64,000 nt of DNA, from assembly GCF_033097505.1 (NCBI RefSeq), contig NZ_AP028654.1:2924001-2988000 (forward strand), given 5' to 3'. Below the pieces are notes generated by a model. That model was given only the letters and a program-made list of their open reading frames with translations. It made no database searches and was not told the origin of the DNA. Origin of the DNA: Helicovermis profundi. GTDB lineage: Bacteria > Bacillota > Clostridia > Peptostreptococcales > Acidaminobacteraceae. A program made the position numbers and the translations under genes. This document shows, in pieces, positions 54,208 to 61,620 of the stretch; position 1 is the first letter of the stretch; each line of letters begins with the position of its first letter.

Positions 54208-55719
54208 TTATTTATCAAAATCTCTAGCCATAAGAGCCGAAACAATATCTTGTTTTCTTATATTCATAGCACTATCTAAATCTGCAAAAGTCCTAGCTAT
54301 ATTCATAATTTTATTATATGCTCTAGCACTAAACTGATATCTATTAAATGATTTTTCTAAAAGTTCATTTGTTTCGTTATCTAACTTACAGAATTCTTTA
54401 TTATGTAAAATTTCCATTTCTCCATTAGTTCTAATACCTTTAATATTTTTAAATCTTTCTTGTTGAATATTTCTTGCTAAAACAACTTTCTCTTTTAATT
54501 CGCTTGAAGTTATTCTATTAATATTTGATTCCTTAGAAAATAAATCTGTTTTAGTCATATATTTTTGAATATCTAGTCTATCTAATATAGGCCCAGAAAT
54601 TCTTTGCTTATATTTTCTCACTTCATATACAGAACATTTACATTTATCCAATCCATAATACCCACATGGACACGGATTCATAGCTGCAACAAGCATAAAA
54701 TTAGATGGAAAAGTATTAGTTTGTCTAACGCGAGCTACAGTTACAAATCTATCTTCTAAAGGCTGACGAAGTGATTCAAGTGTTTTTCTTGAAAATTCGG
54801 GGAATTCATCTAAAAATAAAACACCATTATGTGCTAATGAAATTTCACCTGGCATTGCATTTCTTCCTCCACCAATAATTGCGCTTACAGAAGTATTGTA
54901 GTGTGGTGATCTAAACGGCCTTTGAATAGATTCTTCACTTTCTTTTAATGTGCCTGAAACACTATGTATTGACATTACCTCTAATAACTCTTCCTCGGTT
55001 AAAGATGGTAAAATTGTTGGTATTCTTTTTGCTATCATTGATTTTCCACATCCTGGTGGACCAATTAATAAGATGTTATGATTTCCTGCAGCCGCTACAG
55101 TAACATATTTTATTACTTCTTCATTACCTATAACATCTGAAAAATCAATGTTATTTTTGCTGATATTTTCCTTATTTTTAATAATTATTTCTTTATAATA
55201 CAATCTTTTTTCAATCCATTTTATTACTTCTTCAATAGAATCAAGTCCTATTAAAGTTATTCCTTTTACATTTGATGCTTCTCTTATTAAGGACTTTGGT
55301 AGAACAACTTTTTTAAAGCCACATCTTTTAGCTGCAATTACCATTGGAAGTACACCACTAAAATAATTTAAATAACCAGTTAAACTAATTTCACCTAAAA
55401 AAGCAACTTCGTTCAAATTTATACCTCTAGGTACTAATTGTTCAGATTCAAGTAGTAAACCTATAAACATTGGTAAATCATAATAAGTGCCACTTTTTTT
55501 GATATCACTAGGTGATAAATTTACAATTATTTTCTTTTTAGGAAATATACAATTAATTTGATCAAAGGCTGATTCTATTCTATCCTTTGCCTCTTTTACT
55601 GAAATATCTCCAAGTCCAACTATATTCATTACAGTTATGCCACTTAATATTTTTACTTGTACTTCTACTGCATATCCTTCAATTCCAGAAATTCCTATAG
55701 AATTTATTATAGTAGCCAT
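54208..55719 (-). CDS. comM: YifB/ComM-family AAA+ ATPase (Mg-chelatase-like)
   Basis: About 503 residues. The N-terminal Lon-like ChlI domain (GISGIEGYAVEVQVKILSGI; FPKKKIIVNLSPSDIKKSGT) is followed by the AAA+ core with Walker A LLIGPPGCGKSMIAKR and Walker B GVLFLDEFPEFSRKTLESLR, a cysteine insert AAMNPCPCGYYGLDKCKCSV, and the C-terminal domain YQFSARAYNKIMNIARTFAD. ComM/YifB is a helicase that extends branch migration during transformation. ATG 55719 is chosen because AAAGGTGA lies five bases ahead. It is the first gene of the operon. Confidence 0.93.
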   Translation of the reverse strand: MATIINSIGISGIEGYAVEVQVKILSGITVMNIVGLGDISVKEAKDRIESAFDQINCIFPKKKIIVNLSPSDIKKSGTYYDLPMFIGLLLESEQLVPRGINLNEVAFLGEISLTGYLNYFSGVLPMVIAAKRCGFKKVVLPKSLIREASNVKGITLIGLDSIEEVIKWIEKRLYYKEIIIKNKENISKNNIDFSDVIGNEEVIKYVTVAAAGNHNILLIGPPGCGKSMIAKRIPTILPSLTEEELLEVMSIHSVSGTLKESEESIQRPFRSPHYNTSVSAIIGGGRNAMPGEISLAHNGVLFLDEFPEFSRKTLESLRQPLEDRFVTVARVRQTNTFPSNFMLVAAMNPCPCGYYGLDKCKCSVYEVRKYKQRISGPILDRLDIQKYMTKTDLFSKESNINRITSSELKEKVVLARNIQQERFKNIKGIRTNGEMEILHNKEFCKLDNETNELLEKSFNRYQFSARAYNKIMNIARTFADLDSAMNIRKQDIVSALMARDFDK

Positions 55720-55784
55720 CAACGTCACCTTTCAAGATTAAATACTTATAATACAATTTTAACCTTTATTTTCCAAATTGTCAA

Positions 55785-56017
55785 CAAAAAAATTTACTTA
55801 CACATTTATTTATTAATTAATTTTATTCAACTACATCTACACACATTGAAATTACTACAGTACAACACTCGATCTAAAATTCAACTCCTCTTATTTCCGT
55901 TTTGGTGCCAGGTACACTTTAGGTAATAACTTTTTTTGAATCTCTAAACACTTTGCTATTACTGCGTTATAAATTTGATTTTCGAGTTACTACCGTTTAT
56001 GTACCTGGTACCCGTAT
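55785..56017. repeat. Palindromic array repeat, copy 8 (composite)
   Basis: Damaged terminator portion (TTTACTTACACATTTATT), conserved spacer and palindrome at 55892..56016. The right arm provides the stop codon of the truncated IS66 TnpC gene. It therefore replaced the C-terminal part of that transposase. Confidence 0.87.
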
Positions 56018-56974
56018 TGAAAATATTTTAGGATGTTTATTAGCTCTAGATGCCTTATAATCATAAAGATATATTTGATTTTTCCCTAATTTGGCTGAAG
56101 CATAAAGCCACATATAATTCTTTTTACTATCCTTTTCGTCGATTACTTGAAGAGTAGTTTCATCAGCGTGAACTATATCTTCTTTTAATAACTCTTCATG
56201 TAAACGATCATAAAATATTTTCAAATGATCATTCGATGCTGAAACAATCCATTTAGCCATGTTTTGTCTTGATATATCTATTCCAAAATTATTAAATTCT
56301 TTCTCTTGACGGTATAATGGGAGTGCTTTACTGTATTTATTATTAATAATAAATGCAAGTAATGATAGACTTACCATACTTCCTTTTAAAATAGGATTTG
56401 GCATTTTAGCTCTTATAATAGTTCCACTTGTACCTTCATTATCACAATATCTACAAGCATATACTTGTTTTACATGATGAACTATTTTCACCTGAGCAGG
56501 AATGATTTTAAATTCTTTTCTTATTTCAGTCTTCATTTCATGTAATTTATTAGAACACTTTGGACATATTTTTTCTTCATCTGAAAGAGTATAATAAATT
56601 TTTTCAACCTCAAGATCATCATATGTTTTTCTTTTTTTAGAGCGCGCAGCTTTTCTCTTGCTTATTATTTCTTCGGCAACCGGCTCTTTAGATTCTTTTT
56701 GAGAAAGTTTTTCTGCCTCATTAAATATTGAAATTTGCTCTGGATTAATTTTTTCACTAGAAGATCCATACTTTTTACTAGCATTTAATCTAAGCATCTC
56801 TTCATAGTATTTAACTTTAGCTTCCAGTATTTCATTTTCTTCCTCTAAAATATTAACTTTTTTCGAAAGATTATTATTCTCATTTTCCAAAAAAGTTGAT
56901 TTTTCTTTAAAAAAGTTTGTATTATATTCACTTGTATTTTCATTGTTTTTAAGTTTGCTTTTATTAGTTTTCAT
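55997..56974 (-). pseudogene. tnpC: IS66 family transposase TnpC, C-terminally truncated
   Basis: This 325-residue frame covers the N-terminal coiled coil (STFLENENNNLSKKVNILEE), the zinc-finger domain (EKICPKCSNKLHEMKTEIRK) and the start of the DDE domain (LKEDIVHADETTLQVIDEKD, first D). It then runs into the array palindrome and ends KHPKIFSIRVPGT. Normal TnpC is about 500 residues, so the rest of the catalytic triad is missing and the element cannot transpose on its own. Confidence 0.87.
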
Positions 56975-57004
56975 ATGTATATTATAACATTTTTTTCATG
57001 ATAA

Positions 57005-57041
57005 TTCTACTAAAAACGTTATAATATCAACGTTTTTAGCT
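57005..57041 (-). terminator. Hairpin between tnpB and tnpC of IS66
   Basis: CTAAAAACGTTGATATTATA closing with ACGTTTTTAG, an 11-bp stem, in the gap between the two IS66 genes. It may tune tnpC expression. Confidence 0.55.
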
Positions 57042-57049
57042 TGTTTTTT

Positions 57050-57409
57050 TTATATAATTTGTCTTGCTTTTATTTCTTTATATGCATTTTTTTGATTCAT
57101 ACTTAAACCATCTAAAAGCCATCTGAATTCTCTTGAAGTTACTTTTAATACTTCTGCGTTATCATCTTTACTTGGCCATAAAAAAACATCACTTTCCAAT
57201 CTTTTATAGTGAAGCCAAAATCCATTATGATCCCATTGAAGTATTTTTAACTTATCCTTTTTTCTATTACAAAACACAAATAAACTTTTTGAAAAAGGAT
57301 CTAACTTAAAAGTTTCCATAACTATTAATGAAAGTCCATTAATAGATTTCCTTAAATCTGTAGTTCCATTTGCTATATATACATTTATATCAGAATTTAT
57401 ATTTAACAT
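57050..57409 (-). CDS. tnpB: IS66 family accessory protein TnpB
   Basis: A 119-residue protein of the IS66 Orf2 type: VYIANGTTDLRKSINGLSLI near the start, LFVFCNRKKDKLKILQWDHN in the middle and FWLHYKRLESDVFLWP after it. Complete in length. It overlaps tnpA by 7 bases. It is needed for transposition together with TnpA and TnpC, but TnpC is truncated here. Confidence 0.92.
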   Translation of the reverse strand: MLNINSDINVYIANGTTDLRKSINGLSLIVMETFKLDPFSKSLFVFCNRKKDKLKILQWDHNGFWLHYKRLESDVFLWPSKDDNAEVLKVTSREFRWLLDGLSMNQKNAYKEIKARQII

Positions 57410-57744
57410 AATTTCTTTAATACCTTAATTATATTTTCAAATGTTATTAAATCAAAATTTTCATTAACTTCAATAGTAGCAGAATATATTTTTACTTTAA
57501 ATGCAGATGATTTATTAGTAGAGCTAATTTCTTCAAGTTTTGTCCATGAAGATTTATTAGTTTTGTCAGTAAATGTATTATTCTTTTTATTATATTTACT
57601 AGCCCAATATCTAAATGTAGTGAAAATCAAATCATTTTTTACACAATATTGTTTCATTGAAAATTCACTATTTTTATATTTCTCAATTCTCTCAAACCAC
57701 ATTTTTTCTTTTTCTAATGATTTTTTCAAGATACTATCCTCCAT
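57403..57744 (-). CDS. tnpA: IS66 family accessory protein TnpA
   Basis: A 113-residue protein with an N-terminal HTH-like region (KMWFERIEKYKNSEFSMKQY then CVKNDLIFTTFRYWASKYNK), as in IS66 TnpA. The C-terminal part is KVKIYSATIEVNENFDLITF. It is the first gene of the IS66 remnant, inserted next to the truncated Abi gene. Confidence 0.82.
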   Translation of the reverse strand: MEDSILKKSLEKEKMWFERIEKYKNSEFSMKQYCVKNDLIFTTFRYWASKYNKKNNTFTDKTNKSSWTKLEEISSTNKSSAFKVKIYSATIEVNENFDLITFENIIKVLKKLC

Positions 57745-57779
57745 TTTTATTAATATAGGAATATTATCTCATAGTTATT

Positions 57780-58094
57780 TTAAAAATTGTATGTGTGGTG
57801 GAATTGACGTTTACTTTCAAACTTTAATAATACACTTAATAATATTAATCTTAAGTCTCTATCATATAGATATAATGTATTTAATTCTTCAAATTTACAA
57901 TTTTCAACATATTCTTCTGGATTAAGTATTACTCCATTTAAATATCTTTTAAGAAATGGTTTTTTATACCCATTAACCACATTGTAATAATTTTCCTTAG
58001 AAAGTATCGTTTTTGCTGATTCAACATCATCAATATGAAGTTTTCTAGCTTTTAATCTATCTATTTGTTCATCTAATGTTAGAAATGGCTTCAT
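57780..58094 (-). pseudogene. Abi-family (AbiF/AbiD-like) protein, C-terminally truncated
   Basis: The 104-residue frame matches the N-terminal part of Abi_2 proteins: KPFLTLDEQIDRLKARKLHI, DDVESAKTILSKENYYNVVN, GYKKPFLKRYLNG and LNTLYLYDRDLRLILLSVLL. Full proteins are about 300 residues and carry HEPN-type RNase motifs further on. The frame breaks after KFESKRQFHHTYNF at the edge of the IS66 remnant. A structured RNA candidate lies directly upstream, as described for AbiF-type systems. The ribosome binding site is AGGAGGAG. Confidence 0.78.
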
Positions 58095-58104
58095 TAATAA
58101 CTCC

Positions 58105-58153
58105 TCCTAAAAATAAAAATAGCCCTACCGCTGACGGTAAAGGCTTGATCTGT
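58105..58153 (-). ncRNA. Candidate small RNA upstream of the Abi gene
   Basis: On the minus strand the sequence forms two hairpins: a small one, TTGAT-TTACAG-ATCAA, and AGCC-TTACCG-TCAG-CGGTA-GGGCT, followed by ATTTTTATTTTT like a terminator. A promoter stands directly ahead. The short RNA would end just before the Abi ribosome binding site. AbiF-type toxins have been reported to be paired with a small structured RNA, which this could be. Alternatively it is a simple attenuator. Confidence 0.55.
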
Positions 58154-58159
58154 AAATCA

Positions 58160-58187
58160 ATTATAACATATCCAAATATAAATACAA
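58160..58187 (-). promoter_or_regulatory. Promoter of the candidate small RNA and Abi gene
   Basis: On the minus strand TTGTAT (58182..58187), 16 bases, TATAAT (58160..58165). Transcription would begin about seven bases later, just at the first hairpin. Confidence 0.6.
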
Positions 58188-58220
58188 TAGTTTTTTTTAC
58201 TAACTATTCCTTTATATGAT

Positions 58221-58491
58221 GTAGTATTAACAACCATTTCAAAAAAATAAATGCAGCAGAAAAAGTTACTTCCACATTTATTCATTAATTAATTTTATTT
58301 AACTACATCTACACGCATTGAAATTACTACAGTACAACACTCACTCTAAAATTTAACTTCTCTTATTTCCGTTTTGGTGCCAGGTACACTTTAGGTAATA
58401 ACTTTTTTTGAATCTCTAAACAGCTTGCAATGACTGCGTTATAAATTTGATTTTCGAGTTACTACCGTTTATGTACCTGGTACCCGTATTG
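58221..58491. repeat. Palindromic array repeat, copy 9 (complete composite)
   Basis: AGTATTAACAACC, terminator hairpin with GCAGCAG variant, conserved spacer and palindrome at 58364..58489. Followed directly by copy 10, so these two are in tandem without a gene between. Confidence 0.88.
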
Positions 58492-58509
58492 TTCCTTAAA
58501 TGAAGTTTT

Positions 58510-58771
58510 AAAACCATTCCAAAAACCAAAACAAATGCAGAAAAAGTTACTTCCACATTTATTCATCAATTAATTTTATTCAACTACATCTACACACATT
58601 GAAATTACTACCGTACAACACTCACCCTAAAATTAAACTTCTCTTATTTCCGTTTTGGTGCCACGTACACTTTAGGTAATAACTTTTTTCGAATCTCTAA
58701 ACATCTTGCAATTACTGCGTTATAAATTTGATTTTCGAGTTACTACCGTTTATGTACCTGGTACCCGTAAT
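58510..58771. repeat. Palindromic array repeat, copy 10 (complete composite)
   Basis: Terminator hairpin, conserved spacer and palindrome at 58646..58771 ending GTACCTGGTACCCGTAAT. Its right edge is within two bases of the 141-bp direct repeat, so the palindrome end coincides with the border of the block. Confidence 0.88.
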
Positions 58772-58773
58772 TG

Positions 58774-58914
58774 TTATAACAAAAAATAGAAAATAATTGC
58801 ACAAATGAAAGTAGCTTGTAACGGTATTGTAAAGATAGGGTTCATTAGACTAGCTTAAATTTCTAATAATTACTTGATTTTATCTGATAAAACATATTTA
58901 TAGACCATTTTGGT
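58774..58914. repeat. Right copy of the 141-bp direct repeat bounding the accessory block
   Basis: Matches 36901..37041 with one difference. Left neighbour is array repeat copy 10. Right neighbour is about 100 bases without recognised features and then the rdrB stop. Confidence 0.88.
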
Positions 58915-59016
58915 ATCAGGCGAATTTTTCGGAAATAGCTTTTATAATCAATTTTTAGTTGTTTCTATTTTTGTAATCAGCATACATAATTTATCTAAGC
59001 ATCGTTATTAAATAAA

Positions 59017-61620
59017 CTACATCATATTCAAATCACTAATTATTTCTTTAATTTCTTTTATTCTCTCATTAATAGTTAACTCTCTATTATCTACAAAACT
59101 AGATTCTAATCCCCATTCTCTAATTTTATCTATCCACGAAAGAATTGTTTCTCTTGAATAACCTTGATATTGCAAAGTATAAAAAATATATCCAATTTCA
59201 TTACTTACTGTAGAATTAAAAATTGATGGATCATCAGAATTAATAGAAATCATTAAACTAGTATCTTTAGTACTTTTATCTACTAACCCTGTTCTATTTA
59301 ATGTTATTATAGGATGACTATATAATCTTTCCATTCCCGAAATCGATAAATTCGAAGTTGGATTCGTTTCAATAATTACCCCTTTATCATTAATTTTTTT
59401 TCTCATTTTTTTTTGTAACTCAGCGATTGCCAAACATTCTTCTTTATATACTTTAACTTGTATTATTTCATACATTTTTTCCAAATAACACTTACAATGA
59501 TTTGCATAAATTATTTTATTTGAATTCCATGAAACACTATTATAATTTTCTCTAAAAACACAATTATTTTCCGAGTTTTTTTCAATTGAACAAAACTCAT
59601 TTATTTCTTGAATATCAGGTTCAAATTTAGAAAATTTATCTTGATACGCTTCCCAAAGAACTTGTAAAGTTATACCACTAGCATTACCATATATTTTTTT
59701 TGCACATTCTAAAATTTTTCTTTCTAAACTTATATCATCAACTAAATTAGTAACACTGTAATAATTACTATTTGTACCCCAAATCCATATAAGATTTTCT
59801 AAATGTTCAATTCTAGGCATAAATACAACTGAATTGGATTCAATCCATTTGCTAGCATCTATTCCAAGAGATATGCCATGTCCAATTCTATCACCTGCAT
59901 GATATCCTAAATATTCTACTACTTCATAAATATGACGCAGGCCAGATACAATATGCCTATATTCTTCACCAACATGATAAGTAAATCCTAAAGTTTTTAC
60001 ATCATATGAATTCAAATTACCGCCATTAACAACAGTACTATTTTTGCTATCTCTTAAATTTTGATAAACAGGTGCAAATACCCATGGTTCCGTCAAATTT
60101 TCTCCACTTGCAGTATCAATTCCAACTATGTAGTACGACATTTTATTATATTTATTTCTAATTTCTCTAATTATATCTGCAGTATTTTTATACTCCTTGA
60201 TTATATTTCCGTAAAAAAGATTTTCATTTTTAAAAATCAGATCGTTATTCTCTGTTTCTTTAAAAAAACACTTTTCTAAAGGTACATTTTCTTCTGTTTT
60301 TATTAAATGAAAAACAATCCCTATAATCGGAAGTCTGGATTTAACATTTTTGTTATCTTCTAATATTTTCAAATATACTTTGAAAAAAACTTTTAATTTT
60401 TTAATTATATCTTTTTTACTTTTTCCTGGTGCAACTCTAATTTCAATTTTTTTTAAAACATTACTTTTAATTTGTGTAACAATATTACTATAAAGATTTT
60501 CTACATCATTTTCAAAAACATTAACTACTTTACTATATTTCTCATTTCTAAAAAAATCTAACCCTTCCTCATCATTATTTTGAGTCACTTCTACATAAAC
60601 TTCGTTTTTTATTCTAATATATTGCCAAAATAAATCATTAAATAAGTTATCATTACCAATTCTTGTTTTATTCAAACCTAAAAAAACAAATTCTTTTTCA
60701 ATATATAGTCTTTTCGACTTATCTCTAGAACTATTTACAAATATATCCCAAAAACTTTCAAGCACACTTTTATAATGTTCGATATTGTAAGTGTCTCCAG
60801 TTATAAAATTTGAAATTAAACTCAATATACTTATCTTCTTAATTAAATTTTCTTTACCATTTAAAAGTTCTTGTACACTTAAATTATCACTATTCCTTAA
60901 CGAATAATCTAGTATATATCTTATTAAAATAGCCATTTTGAGTTTATTAAAAACTACACCATTAATCTGTTTGTTTAACTTATTCTTAGTTTTATTTTCA
61001 ATATCATTTAACAATGCATTCCAAAGAACTCCAAAGTTATATCCTGCATTTATATGAATATGATTTTCACTTACACCTTTTGATAATATTTTGTCCAACT
61101 GACTATCGCCAATAGATATAATCCAATTAAAATTCTTTAGATGAATTATATCTTTCATACCATTATCTAACAAATAAGTAGCAACTAATAAATCAGAAGT
61201 TTGAAATCTAGAAAAAGAATTCCATAACTCTATTTTTTCCAAATTTTCAAGCCCATCAATTAAATTACTATTACTAGTTTTCCAATATTTTAAAACAAAT
61301 TTACCATCTCTATGAGCAATAAAAGTCTTTGTAATATTCGATAATTGAAAATTACAAAACTCATTCATGTTACTATATTTATTCAATTTATACATAGAAT
61401 AGTACTGATCATATAACATATAAACTTGATCATAAGAATTAATCTTATCTTTTCTTAAATACTTAGTATATTTTATTTTTAACTTTTTACTAATTAAATT
61501 TTTTTCATTAAAGGAACTCGTTAGAAAAAGTTTTCTAAATTCTATTATATTATCATACGCAAACTTTTGGAATAAAAGACTAATATTTTCAGACATTAAG
61601 TCATATAATTTTTTATTCAT
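59017..61620 (-). CDS. rdrB: RADAR RdrB-like adenosine deaminase
   Basis: An 867-residue protein with all adenosine-deaminase metal and catalytic motifs embedded in a much larger frame: GVSENHIHINAGY (His187 and His189 as HxH), FTYHVGEEYRHIVSGLRHIY (His and Glu), GYHAGDRIGHGISLG, IIETNPTSNLSISGMERLYS and LMISINSDDPSIFNSTVSNE (Asp pair). Housekeeping adenosine deaminases are about 350 residues. This size, plus a large partner gene directly upstream, matches RdrB, which forms dodecamers and deaminates adenosine nucleotides or RNA on phage infection. It overlaps the upstream gene by 8 bases. Confidence 0.85.
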   Translation of the reverse strand: MNKKLYDLMSENISLLFQKFAYDNIIEFRKLFLTSSFNEKNLISKKLKIKYTKYLRKDKINSYDQVYMLYDQYYSMYKLNKYSNMNEFCNFQLSNITKTFIAHRDGKFVLKYWKTSNSNLIDGLENLEKIELWNSFSRFQTSDLLVATYLLDNGMKDIIHLKNFNWIISIGDSQLDKILSKGVSENHIHINAGYNFGVLWNALLNDIENKTKNKLNKQINGVVFNKLKMAILIRYILDYSLRNSDNLSVQELLNGKENLIKKISILSLISNFITGDTYNIEHYKSVLESFWDIFVNSSRDKSKRLYIEKEFVFLGLNKTRIGNDNLFNDLFWQYIRIKNEVYVEVTQNNDEEGLDFFRNEKYSKVVNVFENDVENLYSNIVTQIKSNVLKKIEIRVAPGKSKKDIIKKLKVFFKVYLKILEDNKNVKSRLPIIGIVFHLIKTEENVPLEKCFFKETENNDLIFKNENLFYGNIIKEYKNTADIIREIRNKYNKMSYYIVGIDTASGENLTEPWVFAPVYQNLRDSKNSTVVNGGNLNSYDVKTLGFTYHVGEEYRHIVSGLRHIYEVVEYLGYHAGDRIGHGISLGIDASKWIESNSVVFMPRIEHLENLIWIWGTNSNYYSVTNLVDDISLERKILECAKKIYGNASGITLQVLWEAYQDKFSKFEPDIQEINEFCSIEKNSENNCVFRENYNSVSWNSNKIIYANHCKCYLEKMYEIIQVKVYKEECLAIAELQKKMRKKINDKGVIIETNPTSNLSISGMERLYSHPIITLNRTGLVDKSTKDTSLMISINSDDPSIFNSTVSNEIGYIFYTLQYQGYSRETILSWIDKIREWGLESSFVDNRELTINERIKEIKEIISDLNMM

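Noticed and set aside
37653-58771. Classical integron with attC sites
   Set aside because: The palindromes lack the GTTRRRY/RYYYAAC core at the ends and no IntI-type tyrosine recombinase was found between the bounding repeats. The similarity is reported as integron-like only.
59017-61620. Housekeeping adenosine deaminase for nucleoside salvage
   Set aside because: The protein is more than twice the usual length and is coupled to a very large unknown gene, not to purine salvage genes.
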